DNA of 64,000 nucleotides, taken from Pseudomonas putida (GTDB taxonomy: Bacteria > Pseudomonadota > Gammaproteobacteria > Pseudomonadales > Pseudomonadaceae). Shown here in pieces: positions 46,516 to 55,709 of this stretch; within the stretch, counting starts at the first letter, position 1; every line of letters begins with the position of its first letter. The notes under the pieces were generated by a model that did not search any database, was not told where the DNA came from, and saw nothing but the letters and a program-made list of their open reading frames with translations. The translations under genes were made by a program, and so were the position numbers. The stretch covers positions 1-64,000 of the forward strand of contig NZ_JANHLE010000008.1 in NCBI RefSeq assembly GCF_028682475.1, given 5' to 3'.

Positions 46516-47623
46516 ACGACATCCAGCTCATCACGCGCAGGAACAGGCGGCCGAGCAGGTTCAGCGGGTTGCCTTCGCTGGGGAACGCCATGACCTCGGC
46601 CTGGCCACCGACACGGATACCGTTGATGTCGGCCAACTGACCGGGCGCAAGCTCGATGATCACCGGGAAACGCTGGGCCGGGCGCAGCCAGTCACGGCTG
46701 TTCTGCACCGTGGGCAAGGTCCCGGCTGGCGTGCTCTGGCCAGTACTGACGCCATAGCCGATGCTGCGCACGTGGCCTTCGAAGATCGTGCCGGGAAGCG
46801 TGTCCAGCACGATGCCCACCGGGGTTCCGGGCTTGACCTTGCCCAGGTTGTTCTCGGTCATGTCGGCCGTGACCCACACATCGTGGATGGCGATCAAGGT
46901 CATCAACGGCGCACCGGCTGCGGCAAACTGGCCGACATCCGTGCGCAGGTCAGTGACCAGGCCGGCCGAGCGGGCACGCACCCTGCTGTTGGCCAGGTCC
47001 AGTTCGGCCTTGTCGACATTGGCGATGGCGCTGAGCAACTGGGCATTTTTCTCGTCACTGCCGCCTTGGGTTTCGCGCGCGCGCTCCACTTCTGCCCGTG
47101 CTGCGGCGACGTGGGCGATGGCCGCATCAAGGCTGGAGCGGGAGACTTCCAGGCGGCGCAGGGAGATGGTCCCAGGGTCTTCCTTGTACAGGCGCTCAAG
47201 GCGTTGCAGGTCCTGGCGGGACATGACTTCGTTGGCCTGGGCCGCTTTCAGCGACGCCACTTTGGAGTCGATGCCGGCGGTGTTGGCGCCGATCTGCTTG
47301 CGGGTGGTCTGCAAGTCGGCACGCGCACGGTCGACAGCGATCTGGTACTGCTGCGGGTTCACTTCAAACAGCACTTCGCCGGCCTTGACCTCCTGGTTGT
47401 TACGCACATGGACTTTGGTCACCGTGCCGGCGACCTCTGCCGCCACCGGTACGACAAAGGTCTGCACTCGTGCCTGTTGCGTGTAGGGGGTATAGCGGTC
47501 GGCCAGCAGGTACCAGACCAGGCTCAGGAGGATCAGCACGGCAACCCCGTTCACCGCTTTTTTTGCCGGGTCGGCCGCAGGCGTCGGCGCGGTTACTTCC
47601 GGCTCTTGTTGGTGCTCACTCAA
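46505..47623 (-). CDS. HlyD-family membrane fusion protein
   Basis: 372 residues. One N-terminal membrane anchor (GVAVLILLSLVWYLLADRY), a lipoyl-type half motif (VQTFVVPVAAEVAGTVTKVHVRNNQEVKAGEVLFEV), a long coiled coil (about 95-200) and the beta-barrel part (VWVTADMTENNLGKVKPGTPV). It links the inner-membrane permease to the outer-membrane channel. It overlaps the outer-membrane-factor gene by 4 bases. Confidence 0.9.
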   Translation of the reverse strand: MSEHQQEPEVTAPTPAADPAKKAVNGVAVLILLSLVWYLLADRYTPYTQQARVQTFVVPVAAEVAGTVTKVHVRNNQEVKAGEVLFEVNPQQYQIAVDRARADLQTTRKQIGANTAGIDSKVASLKAAQANEVMSRQDLQRLERLYKEDPGTISLRRLEVSRSSLDAAIAHVAAARAEVERARETQGGSDEKNAQLLSAIANVDKAELDLANSRVRARSAGLVTDLRTDVGQFAAAGAPLMTLIAIHDVWVTADMTENNLGKVKPGTPVGIVLDTLPGTIFEGHVRSIGYGVSTGQSTPAGTLPTVQNSRDWLRPAQRFPVIIELAPGQLADINGIRVGGQAEVMAFPSEGNPLNLLGRLFLRVMSWMSYAY

Positions 47624-49137
47624 TTGACACCTTCCTTCGCTTCATCGAGCAGGTCGCCCCAGTCGGTGCGTTGCTGCATCTGTTGACGGGTGGCCGGATC
47701 GAGTAGCGCACGGTCACTGTACCAACCGCCGCCGAGGGCCTTGTACAAGGCGATCAGGCTGTTGACGGCCGTGTTGCGATTGACCAGGTAGTTATCCTGC
47801 TGGGCGAACAGCGCCGCCTGGGCATCGAGTACCCGCTGGAAATCCGAATAGCCTTCGCGGTATTGGGTATTGGCCAGGGAGACCGAGCGCTCGGCTGCAA
47901 TCGACGCTTCGCTGAGGATACGGTCGCGCTCCAGGGCCTTGAGCAGACCGGTCGCTGCATCGTCGGCCTCACGCGCCGCCTGGCGAACGCTGTCCTGGTA
48001 GACGACGATCAATTGCTGCAGGCGGGCATCCTGGATACGCACGTTGTTGGTGATTCGGCCATGGTCGAACACGTCCCAGCGCAGGCTCGGCCCGCCGATC
48101 AGGTCCAGGGTGTTGGAGGTACCGTTCAGCGAGCTCGCGGACCAGACAATGCTGCCCAACAGGCTGATCGAGGGGTAAAGGTCGGCCTCGGCGACGCCGA
48201 TCAGTGCCGACTGGGCCGCGACTTGCGCTTCTGCGCTGCGCACATCCGGGCGGCGTAGCAGCAGGTCGACCGGTACACCCTGGAGCACGGCACGGTCGAC
48301 CAAGGGCACCATACCGGTGTTGGTTTCGAGTTCCGGCATCGCGCCGGGCGGGCGACCGATCAAGGTGGACAACGCATTGCGTGTGCTGGCGACCTGCGCC
48401 TCGAAATCGGGGATGGTGCTCAAGGTTCCCAGGTACTGGGTTTTGGCCTGTTGCAGATCGAGCTCGGCGTTGTCGCCGCTGGTGAACAGGCGCTCGGTGA
48501 TCTCATAGCTGCGCTTTTGCAGTTTGGCGTTGTTCCTGGCAATGAGCAGACGCGCCTCGGCGGTACGCAGCGCGTAGTAGGTTTGCGCCACCTGAGCGTG
48601 AAGCAGCACCAGAACGTTTTCGTAGTTGCTCTGGGCGGCGAACCAGGCCGCATCGGCCGACTCGATGGCGCGGCTGAACCGGCCCCAGAAATCCAGTTCC
48701 CAGCCGATGTCGAAACCCGCGCTGTGTTGCCACAAATGGCTGTCCTGCGGATTGTCGCCGCCCCATTGGCGACGTTTCAGGTAGAAGCTGTCGGCGCTGA
48801 TCTGCTGGAATTGCGGGTAGCGGTTACTCAAGGCGATGCCCAATTGTGCGCGGGCTTCCATCACCCGCAGGCCGGCGATTTCCAGGTCGGCGTTGTGGGC
48901 ATCGGCCTCGGCGATCAGATGGTCGAGCACCGGGTCGGTGAAAACGTGCCACCACTGCCGGCTATCGGGTTGCGCACGTTGCTGGCTGGCAAGCTCCAGG
49001 GCCTGGGTATTCCAGTGCTCGACCCAGGGCTGGGTCGGTGACTGGAAGTCCGGGCCCAGGCGCACACAGCCGCTCAGGCCCAGGGCACCACACAAAAGCA
49101 GCCGGCTCACGCGAGCAGGACACGACATCAAGCGCAT
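47620..49137 (-). CDS. NodT-family outer-membrane efflux lipoprotein
   Basis: 505 residues. Lipobox LSGC (residues 21-24) after a short signal peptide, then the TolC/OprM-like repeats (DLEIAGLRVMEARAQLGIALSNRYP, QSNYENVLVLLHAQVAQTYYALRTAEARLLIARNN, RRPDVRSAEAQVAAQSALIGVAEADLYPSISL). It is the trimeric outer-membrane channel of the pump. It overlaps the HlyD gene by 4 bases. Confidence 0.92.
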   Translation of the reverse strand: MRLMSCPARVSRLLLCGALGLSGCVRLGPDFQSPTQPWVEHWNTQALELASQQRAQPDSRQWWHVFTDPVLDHLIAEADAHNADLEIAGLRVMEARAQLGIALSNRYPQFQQISADSFYLKRRQWGGDNPQDSHLWQHSAGFDIGWELDFWGRFSRAIESADAAWFAAQSNYENVLVLLHAQVAQTYYALRTAEARLLIARNNAKLQKRSYEITERLFTSGDNAELDLQQAKTQYLGTLSTIPDFEAQVASTRNALSTLIGRPPGAMPELETNTGMVPLVDRAVLQGVPVDLLLRRPDVRSAEAQVAAQSALIGVAEADLYPSISLLGSIVWSASSLNGTSNTLDLIGGPSLRWDVFDHGRITNNVRIQDARLQQLIVVYQDSVRQAAREADDAATGLLKALERDRILSEASIAAERSVSLANTQYREGYSDFQRVLDAQAALFAQQDNYLVNRNTAVNSLIALYKALGGGWYSDRALLDPATRQQMQQRTDWGDLLDEAKEGVN

Positions 49138-49142
49138 TCTCC

Positions 49143-50288
49143 TCAGGCCGGTGGATGCTCGTTCGCTTTCTCAAGTGGCGGTTGCTCATCGCCTGGTTGT
49201 TCATCCAGTACGTCGAGTTGCGGTTGGTCCTCGACCCATTGCCAAAACAGTTTATAGGCGACCGCCAGTACCACCGGGCCGATGAACAAGCCGATGAAAC
49301 CCCCGCTGACCATACCGCCCAAGGCGCCAATCAGGATCACCGGCATAGGCACATCGACGCCGCGGCCCAGCATCAAGGGCTTGAGGATGTTGTCGGCCAT
49401 GCCGGCAATCAGGCTGTAGATGGCGAACACGACGGTGGCAAGCGTGGTGCCATCGGTGGCAAAGACATAGGCGATTACCGGCAAACTCACGAGAATCACC
49501 GGCAACTGCATGATCCCCATCAACAATGCAACCAAGGCCAGCAGCCCGGCACCGGGCACGCCCATGAGCACGAAGCCGACCCCTACCAGCAGCATCTGGA
49601 TAAAGGCGATACCCACCACGCCCTGGGCGACTGCGCGGATGGTCGCGGTGCACAGTTCGGTAATGCGCGGGCCGCGTTCGGGGCCGGAAAGGCGGGTGGC
49701 GATGGCCTTGGCGCTGCGTTCGCCGTTTTCGCCGTAGGCCATGAGCACACCGGCAATGATCAGGGCACCGATGAACAGCAGAAAGCCCACGCCAACACCG
49801 GCCATCTTGCCCAGCAAGGTCAAACCGACCGTCTTGATGTAAGGCATCAACTTCATCAGCACGCTGCTCATGTCGGTCGCCGACTGCAGCCAGAAGGTGT
49901 AGAGCGGTTTGCCAATGAGGGGCAGGGTGGCGATTTTTTCGTTCGGCAGCGGAATTTCCAGGCTGTCGGACTTGAGCATGGCCAGGGCGCCTTCGATCGA
50001 ATCGCTGATCGAAGTACCCAGCAGGTAAATCGGTACCATCAGCAACGCCAGGGCGACGACTATGATCAAGGTAGCGGTGCGGCCGTCCTTGTTACCCAGC
50101 TTGCCCTTGAGCATGTTGTGCAGCGGGTACAGGGTAATGGCCAGGATCACTGCCCAGAGCATCAGATTGAGGAAGGGATGAAAGATCTGGAAGCAGAACA
50201 GCACCAGCACCGTGATCAGGCCGGCGCGAATCAAAACATCGAGCAACCCACCGGACAACGCCCTTGCAGAAATGTTCGTGCGCAACAT
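49143..50288 (-). CDS. AI-2E family (TqsA/PerM-like) transporter
   Basis: 381 residues with about eight membrane segments and the family pattern near the C terminus (GADNILKPLMLGRG-type segment: IAGMADNILKPLMLGRGVDVPMPVILIGALGGMVSGGFIGLFIGPVVLAV). Members export autoinducer-2 or act as ion antiporters; the substrate here is unknown. It is first in the efflux operon, 5 bases before the outer-membrane lipoprotein gene. The tail is acidic and Gln/Pro-rich. Confidence 0.88.
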   Translation of the reverse strand: MLRTNISARALSGGLLDVLIRAGLITVLVLFCFQIFHPFLNLMLWAVILAITLYPLHNMLKGKLGNKDGRTATLIIVVALALLMVPIYLLGTSISDSIEGALAMLKSDSLEIPLPNEKIATLPLIGKPLYTFWLQSATDMSSVLMKLMPYIKTVGLTLLGKMAGVGVGFLLFIGALIIAGVLMAYGENGERSAKAIATRLSGPERGPRITELCTATIRAVAQGVVGIAFIQMLLVGVGFVLMGVPGAGLLALVALLMGIMQLPVILVSLPVIAYVFATDGTTLATVVFAIYSLIAGMADNILKPLMLGRGVDVPMPVILIGALGGMVSGGFIGLFIGPVVLAVAYKLFWQWVEDQPQLDVLDEQPGDEQPPLEKANEHPPA

Positions 50289-50404
50289 CGTCTAGCACCT
50301 CGCGATTCGTCACCAGGATCGGGATACGCTTAGGCAGCATAGACGTTGAATTGCCGGGAGTTCCAAGCTGATGCAACGAAGTTATAGGCAATCGAGTAGA
50401 TGAG

Positions 50405-50593
50405 ACCCGCCTGCCCGGGTTGCCTGCGGAGGTTGCCCAGGCTTTTGTGGCGGTATGACAGCAGGCGACCACGCTGGCCCAGGACGTGGCCGAGCAAAGA
50501 CTGGCCGCTCAGCGCCAGGTGTTAGCTGAGGAGCGCGAAGTGTTAGCGGCCCTGGAGGCTCGCGCCCGGTTGGACGCCGCACAGGCCCGTTAA
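50405..50593 (+). pseudogene. Remnant of a KfrA-like DNA-binding/coiled-coil protein
   Basis: In the 345-base gap 50289-50633 one frame reads RLPGLPAEVAQAFVAV-stop-QQATTLAQDVAEQ, then ...RQVLAEEREVLAALEARARLDAAQAR and a stop. The pattern matches the first helical part of KfrA_N-type proteins, where a Trp is expected at the internal TGA (50456-50458). No start codon or winged-helix part precedes it, so it is a decayed internal fragment of a mobile-element-type gene. The rest of the gap has no gene. Confidence 0.6.
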
Positions 50594-50633
50594 CATTCGC
50601 CGCTCATAGAGATCGATTGGGAGCGGGGCGCCT

Positions 50634-51974
50634 TCACATCGCATCGCGGGGCAAGGCCCCGCCTACCGGGCCGCTTGCATTCTGCGCGCGCGATACGCTC
50701 AACCCCAGCAGCCCACCGATCACCAGCGCAGCGGCCATGAAGTACATCGCCGCATGGGTGTTGCCGGTGAGTTGCGTCAACCAGCCCACCACAATGGTGC
50801 TGAAGAACCCGGCCACATTGCCCAGCGAGTTGATCAAGGCAATCCCTGCTGCTGCCGCTGCACCGCCAACCACTGCCGTGGGCATGCCCCAGAACACCGG
50901 CAAGCTGCTGATCATCGCCGCCGTACCAATGGTAAGGCCGATCATCGACAGCACCAGGCTGTCGCCGAACAAAGTACCGAACACCACCCCGGCACCACCG
51001 ATGAAGGCGCAGATCGCCAGGTGCCAGCGGTACTCGCGAAGCCGGTCCGAGCTGCGCCCAACCAGCACCATGCTCACCGTGGCTACCGAGTAGGGGATCG
51101 CCGTCAGCACGCCAATGGCCCAGGGCTCGGCGACGCCGCTATTGCGGATGATGGTCGGCATCCAGAAGCTGATGACGTACTGCCCCAGCACCAGGCAAAA
51201 ATATACCCCGCCCAGCAGCCAGATTTTCGCATTCAACAAGCCGTCGCGCAGCGAGTGACGAGACTTGGCCAGGGCTTCGCGATCCAGCGCCGCCTGCATT
51301 CCGCGCTTTTCTTCGGAACTCAGCCAGTGGGCATCGGCAATGCGGTCACGGAGCAGGAAAAACACCGCAGCGCCCAACGCCACCGCGGGCAAGCCTTCGA
51401 TCACGAACAGCCACTGCCAGCCGGCATAACCGCCCACGCCATCGAAATGCTGCATGATCAAACCGGAAATCAGCGAACCGAGCATGCTCGAAATCGGCAG
51501 GGCGGCGATGAACAGGGAAATCATCACGCCCCGGCGATGGCTCGGAAACCAGGTGGTGAGGTAGAAGATGATCCCGGGAAAGAACCCGGCTTCGGCGATA
51601 CCGATCAAAAACCGCAGCACGTAGAAGGTCATCGGCGTTTCGATGAACATCATCGCCGCCGACAGCAAACCCCAGGTCATCATGATCCGGGCGATCCAGC
51701 GGCGGGCACCAAACGTGTGCAGGGCGATATTGCTGGGAATCTCGAACATCAGGTAGCCGACAAAAAACACACCGGCGCCCAGGCCATACACCGCATCGCT
51801 GAACTTCAGGTCATCGAGCATCTGCAGTTTGGCAAAGCCCACGTTGACCCGGTCAAGGTAGGCCACCAGGTAGCAGACAATCAGCAGCGGAATGATCCGC
51901 CACGCGGTTTTGCGGTAGGCGTCTTGCAGGGCAGCGTCCGGCATGCTGCCGGGGAGTGGCGGTAGGGTGGTCAT
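50634..51974 (-). CDS. MFS transporter, anion:cation symporter (ACS) family
   Basis: 446 residues, 12 membrane segments. The start (RIIPLLIVCYLVAYLDRVNVGFAKLQM) is the ACS-family signature seen in tartrate, phthalate, galactonate and 4-hydroxyphenylacetate transporters. GIAEAGFFPGIIFYLTTWFPSHRRG follows. ATG 51974 lies 6 bases after GAGG; a longer ORF overlapping the LysR gene was rejected. Its substrate is probably the hydroxy acid oxidised by the dehydrogenase two genes upstream. Confidence 0.9.
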   Translation of the reverse strand: MTTLPPLPGSMPDAALQDAYRKTAWRIIPLLIVCYLVAYLDRVNVGFAKLQMLDDLKFSDAVYGLGAGVFFVGYLMFEIPSNIALHTFGARRWIARIMMTWGLLSAAMMFIETPMTFYVLRFLIGIAEAGFFPGIIFYLTTWFPSHRRGVMISLFIAALPISSMLGSLISGLIMQHFDGVGGYAGWQWLFVIEGLPAVALGAAVFFLLRDRIADAHWLSSEEKRGMQAALDREALAKSRHSLRDGLLNAKIWLLGGVYFCLVLGQYVISFWMPTIIRNSGVAEPWAIGVLTAIPYSVATVSMVLVGRSSDRLREYRWHLAICAFIGGAGVVFGTLFGDSLVLSMIGLTIGTAAMISSLPVFWGMPTAVVGGAAAAAGIALINSLGNVAGFFSTIVVGWLTQLTGNTHAAMYFMAAALVIGGLLGLSVSRAQNASGPVGGALPRDAM

Positions 51975-52029
51975 CTCGAGCCTCTTTTTTGTTGTTGTAG
52001 GGGCGATCCTGAAATGGCAGTACAACCGG

Positions 52030-52968
52030 TCAGAGCGCGCGGCCTCCTGGCCACTCACCGCACGCGCACATGTCCCGGACAACGTCGCGGATCAACTCGC
52101 TGATCAGCGTTTTAAGGTGGCTGGCAGGCATTGCGGCGCAGCTGCAGATGCCCAGGGTGCGCGACATGCCGTCAGCGGCAATCCGGTGCGCAACCAGACG
52201 CCCGTCATCAATTTCGCGCATGGCCAGGTTCAACGGCATGATGGTGTGTCCGATGCCGGCCTCCACCGCGCTTTTGAGGATGTGTACCGAGTTGACCTCC
52301 ATGGCGATCTCACCCAAGCTCAGCCCGTGCTGTGCCACCGCCTGTTCAACCAGGGTGCGGGTGCTGTGGCCATGGGCCTGGCTCGGGAATACCAGCGGCC
52401 GGGCCAGCGCCTGCTCCAGCGACACTTCACCGGCAGCTGGCGCATCCGGTGCATTGGCCCGGTGGATCAGGTAGAAGTCTTCTTCGATCAAGGCACTGAA
52501 CAGCACCTGCGCGGGCAGGTCGGCGCTGGTAAACAGGGCAAGGTCCACGCGGCCACGGATCAGTTGGTCCATCACGTTGCCGGTCAGCTCTTCATTGAGG
52601 TGAAACGCTACCTGCGGGTAGCGCGCCGCCACTGCCCGCATCAACGGCATGGCCAGGATGGTCGCGACGCTTTGCGGCAATGCCACGATGATCGAGCCGC
52701 TGACCGCGTCCGGGCTGCTGGTGACGGCGGAGCGGGCATCGGCCAGGTGTTTGAGCATGCCCTGCGCATATTCGTAGAACACCTTGCCGGCATCACTGGC
52801 GACCACCCCATTGTGGCTGCGATGAAACAGCTGCACCCCCAGCTCGTCCTCCAGCGCCGACATCTGTTTGCTCAAGGCCGATTGCGCCACATGCACCTGG
52901 CGCGCGGCTTGGGACAGGCTGCCGCAATCAATCACGGCGACAAAGTATCTGATCTGGCGGATTTCCAT
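52030..52968 (-). CDS. LysR-family transcriptional regulator
   Basis: 312 residues. N-terminal winged helix (IRQIRYFVAVIDCGSLSQAARQVHVAQSALSKQMSALEDELGVQLFHRS) and a substrate-binding domain resembling NAC/CynR-type regulators. It lies between the MFS gene and the FAD dehydrogenase gene, all on the same strand with gaps of about 50 bases, which suggests co-transcription; divergent arrangement is more usual for LysR genes. Confidence 0.92.
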   Translation of the reverse strand: MEIRQIRYFVAVIDCGSLSQAARQVHVAQSALSKQMSALEDELGVQLFHRSHNGVVASDAGKVFYEYAQGMLKHLADARSAVTSSPDAVSGSIIVALPQSVATILAMPLMRAVAARYPQVAFHLNEELTGNVMDQLIRGRVDLALFTSADLPAQVLFSALIEEDFYLIHRANAPDAPAAGEVSLEQALARPLVFPSQAHGHSTRTLVEQAVAQHGLSLGEIAMEVNSVHILKSAVEAGIGHTIMPLNLAMREIDDGRLVAHRIAADGMSRTLGICSCAAMPASHLKTLISELIRDVVRDMCACGEWPGGRAL

Positions 52969-53019
52969 TCAGGCTTCCTGCAGGATGGGAACGTACGGGG
53001 CCGGTGATGGTACAGCGCC

Positions 53020-54411
53020 TTAGCCTGCGGCGTGCCCGCGAGGAAAGATCTTGCCGGGATTCATCAGTTGCTTGGGGTCCAGTGCGGCCTTGATCGCCTT
53101 CATAGTGTCCACCGCGTTTTCCCCGTGTTCAACTGTCATGAAGTGCTGCTTGGTCAAACCGATGCCGTGCTCGCCGGTGCAGCTGCCGTTCATCGCGATC
53201 GCCCGTTCGGCCAGGCGGTGTGCGGCCGCCTCGGCGCGCTCGACCTCGGCGTGATCATCAGGGTCGACCAGAATCAGCGCGTGGAAATTGCCATCACCGA
53301 CATGGCCGAAGATCGGTGCCAGCAAGCCGTTTTGCGCAAGGTCTGCAGCGGTGGCTTCAATGCAGTCGGCCAGGCGCGAAATCGGCACTACGGCATCGGT
53401 GGTCAGGGCACGGCAACCGGGACGCAGGGCCAGGGCTGCGAAGTAGCCGTCGTGGCGGGCTTGCCACAAACGGCTGCGGTCTTCTGGATGCAGCGCCCAT
53501 TCAAAATCCAGGCCCTGGTGTTCGTCGGCGACCATGCGTACGGTCTCAAGCTGTTCCTTCACACCGGTTTCGGAACCATGCAGTTCGAACAGCAACGAGG
53601 GCACCTCGCGCAGCTGCGTTTTGCTGTAGGCGTTGAGGGCGCGCATGGTCAAGGCATCGAGCAGCTCGATACGGGCGATGGGCACGCCCAGCTGGATGAT
53701 CTGGATCACCGCGCGTACAGCGTGATCGACACTGGGGAAGCGGCACACGGCGGCCGAGATGGCCTCAGGGATCGGGTGCAGTTTGACGGTCAGCTCGGCG
53801 ATGGTCGCCAGTGTACCGCCCGAGCCCACCAGTAAATGGGTCAAGTCGTAGCCTGCTGAAGACTTGCGCGCCCGGCCACCGGTGTTGATCACACGCCCGT
53901 CGGCCAGCACCGCGGTCATGCCCAGCACGTTTTCACGCATGGTGCCGTAGCGCACGGCGTTGGTACCGGAGGCGCGGGTCGCGGCCATACCGCCCAGGGA
54001 GGCATCGGCGCCAGGGTCGATGGGAAAGAACAGCCCGGTGCCATGCAAGGCGGCGTTGAGCTGCTTGCGGGTCACGCCCGGTTGTACGGTGGCGTCCATG
54101 TCATCGATGCGGATATCGACAATCCGGTTCATGCCGGAGACGTCAATGCTCACGCCGCCGTGAGTGGCCTGCAACCAGCCTTCAAGGGACGTGCCGCTGC
54201 CATAGGCGATCATCGGCACATCGTGCTGGTAGCACGCGGCGTTGATGCTGACGATGTCGTCGAGGCTGTTGGCGTAGGCAACGGCATCCGGTGGCATCGG
54301 GTCGAGAGCGGAAATATCGCTGCCATGGTGCTCGCGCACACTGGCGGAAGTGGAGAAACGGTCACCGAGCAACAGGCGCAGGTCGTCGCACAGGGAGTGG
54401 GGAAGGGGCAT
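53020..54411 (-). CDS. FAD-linked 2-hydroxyacid (D-lactate/glycolate-type) dehydrogenase
   Basis: 463 residues of the GlcD/DLD family. The FAD PCMH domain has VPMIAYGSGTSLEGWLQATHGGVSIDVSGMNRI and DPGADASLGGMAATRASGTNAVRYGTMRENVLG; the C-terminal domain has GHVGDGNFHALI and GEHGIGLTKQHF with the metal and substrate His residues. It oxidises a D-2-hydroxyacid, probably D-lactate. It has no iron-sulfur subunit beside it. It is first in the dehydrogenase-LysR-MFS set. Confidence 0.9.
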   Translation of the reverse strand: MPLPHSLCDDLRLLLGDRFSTSASVREHHGSDISALDPMPPDAVAYANSLDDIVSINAACYQHDVPMIAYGSGTSLEGWLQATHGGVSIDVSGMNRIVDIRIDDMDATVQPGVTRKQLNAALHGTGLFFPIDPGADASLGGMAATRASGTNAVRYGTMRENVLGMTAVLADGRVINTGGRARKSSAGYDLTHLLVGSGGTLATIAELTVKLHPIPEAISAAVCRFPSVDHAVRAVIQIIQLGVPIARIELLDALTMRALNAYSKTQLREVPSLLFELHGSETGVKEQLETVRMVADEHQGLDFEWALHPEDRSRLWQARHDGYFAALALRPGCRALTTDAVVPISRLADCIEATAADLAQNGLLAPIFGHVGDGNFHALILVDPDDHAEVERAEAAAHRLAERAIAMNGSCTGEHGIGLTKQHFMTVEHGENAVDTMKAIKAALDPKQLMNPGKIFPRGHAAG

Positions 54412-54814
54412 CGAGCAGTCTCCGGTTCTTGTTCACCGCGTAAAACGTGCGGCATTTGTAGGGAGTTATTGCTCATCTTAGGCAGGCTTTGGCCAACACC
54501 TGTAGTGCTGATTTCAGATGGGGTCATCTGTTCAAGAGATGGTCTTGCGGGCATGCCTGGGTTGGTGGAGCGAAGCGAGTGGAGGGCAGTTGCTGATGCC
54601 CCACCTGATTGGGTTGTATTTATAGCTCAACTAAATAGTTATTTAGTTTAGTTATAATTTATGGTTATCAATGGGGAAGGGTAGCTCATCCTTGTTCGCT
54701 ATCTTCCAAATTTGCACGGTATCTTTCAAGGGCACGCATAATCGGCACGTGTAATCGGTAACAAGCCCCGTAAATCAAGGGTTCCAGCCATCTGCGACGG
54801 CCATTCAAAGTAGT
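54412..54814. other. Gap at left edge of the accessory island, with palindrome
   Basis: The gap holds the dehydrogenase promoter and a drop in GC content. AACTAAAT-AGTT-ATTTAGTT (54629-54648) is a perfect 8-bp inverted repeat in AT-rich sequence, suggestive of an operator. No tRNA gene or other standard integration site is seen. Confidence 0.45.
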
Positions 54815-55347
54815 ATGCAATGGGTCATTTTCCAAGCTGGATGCTTTAAAGTGCTCACAATTACCTGAAAGCTGCTGAGGGTTTGGACGCGCAGAATCTG
54901 CCGCACGTTGCCCAGGTCAATGCGGCGATTGGCATGGAAGTCCTGCTCAAGAGCTTCATTTCTGTGCCTGACCAGCATCAAGGTACATCCGGCGAGACCT
55001 ACAAACTCGACGCTGTAGCGTTGGCCGCAGCTCATCAGCATCTGCAAAGCGCTGACAAAACCAGTCGTAAAACCCCTGAGAGGCACGATTTGTTGACGTT
55101 ATTCCATGCGATGCCCGAAGCAATTCGTCGTAGCTTGGCCCTGGACAGCCAGGAAGATTCCTTCGAGAGATACCGCGACGTGTTCATCAACAGCCGGTAT
55201 CCGTATGAGTCGAGCAGCTGGAAGTTTTCCGATCCGGTGCTGATGAGATTGCTGCGGTGGACGCTGGCCAACGTGGTTGGCTATTGCAAGGAGCAAAGTT
55301 CGCAGGATCCGTTTGTCCTGGATTACATCGCTGAGCTGCAGGCATGA
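54815..55347 (+). pseudogene. Frameshifted HEPN-like hypothetical gene
   Basis: An ATG at 54815 opens MQWVIFQAGCF and then shifts frame; the neighbouring frame continues SAHNYLKAAEGLDAQNLPHV...AAIGMEVLLKSFISVPDQ...HDLLTLFHAMPEAIR to a TGA at 55347. Adding one A to the AAA run at 54848-54850 joins the two into a 177-residue protein. The helical pattern, with AIGMEVLLKS and RHDLLTLFHAMP, resembles HEPN-fold proteins often linked to toxin or defence loci. The alternative is a shorter protein starting at TTG 54883 (154 residues). The break could be a sequencing error. Confidence 0.55.
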
Positions 55348-55709
55348 GCTGCAGGTCAGTGATCGAGGCCTGGAACTGGCTTCAAATCTAACCACCACCG
55401 GCCCACAAGCTTCTATAGAGCGCTACGCATAATGTATATTATGTTAAATCGTTTACTATGTTATACGCACCTACCTTGTGTCCAATTCCACATATCTCCG
55501 GTCAAATCCCCACAAACCCCCGTTTCCCAAAAAATCAAAAGCTTGGGTTCCATTCATACTCCTATCTCTGCGCATGGCCCTTCACTAACCTCCGGTTGAC
55601 CCCATCCGACCCTCAACCCCATTCGACCATGACATCCACCATGGCAATGCTGCAGCTTTCTGCTACAGGTTAAAGGAGCCATCACTCGTTCTAGCCCCCT
55701 GGTTCTGTC
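55348..55709. other. Non-coding AT-rich gap before the recombinase
   Basis: I see no gene. CATAATGTATATTATG (about 55429-55444) is a near-perfect palindrome and the surrounding bases are AT-rich, unlike the core genome. It could hold a promoter or a recombination site for the neighbouring integrase. Confidence 0.35.

Noticed and set aside
50754..51965. 403-codon plus-strand frame opposite the ACS-family transporter
   Set aside because: Antisense shadow rich in His/Arg/Gln; the minus strand has a clear MFS signature.
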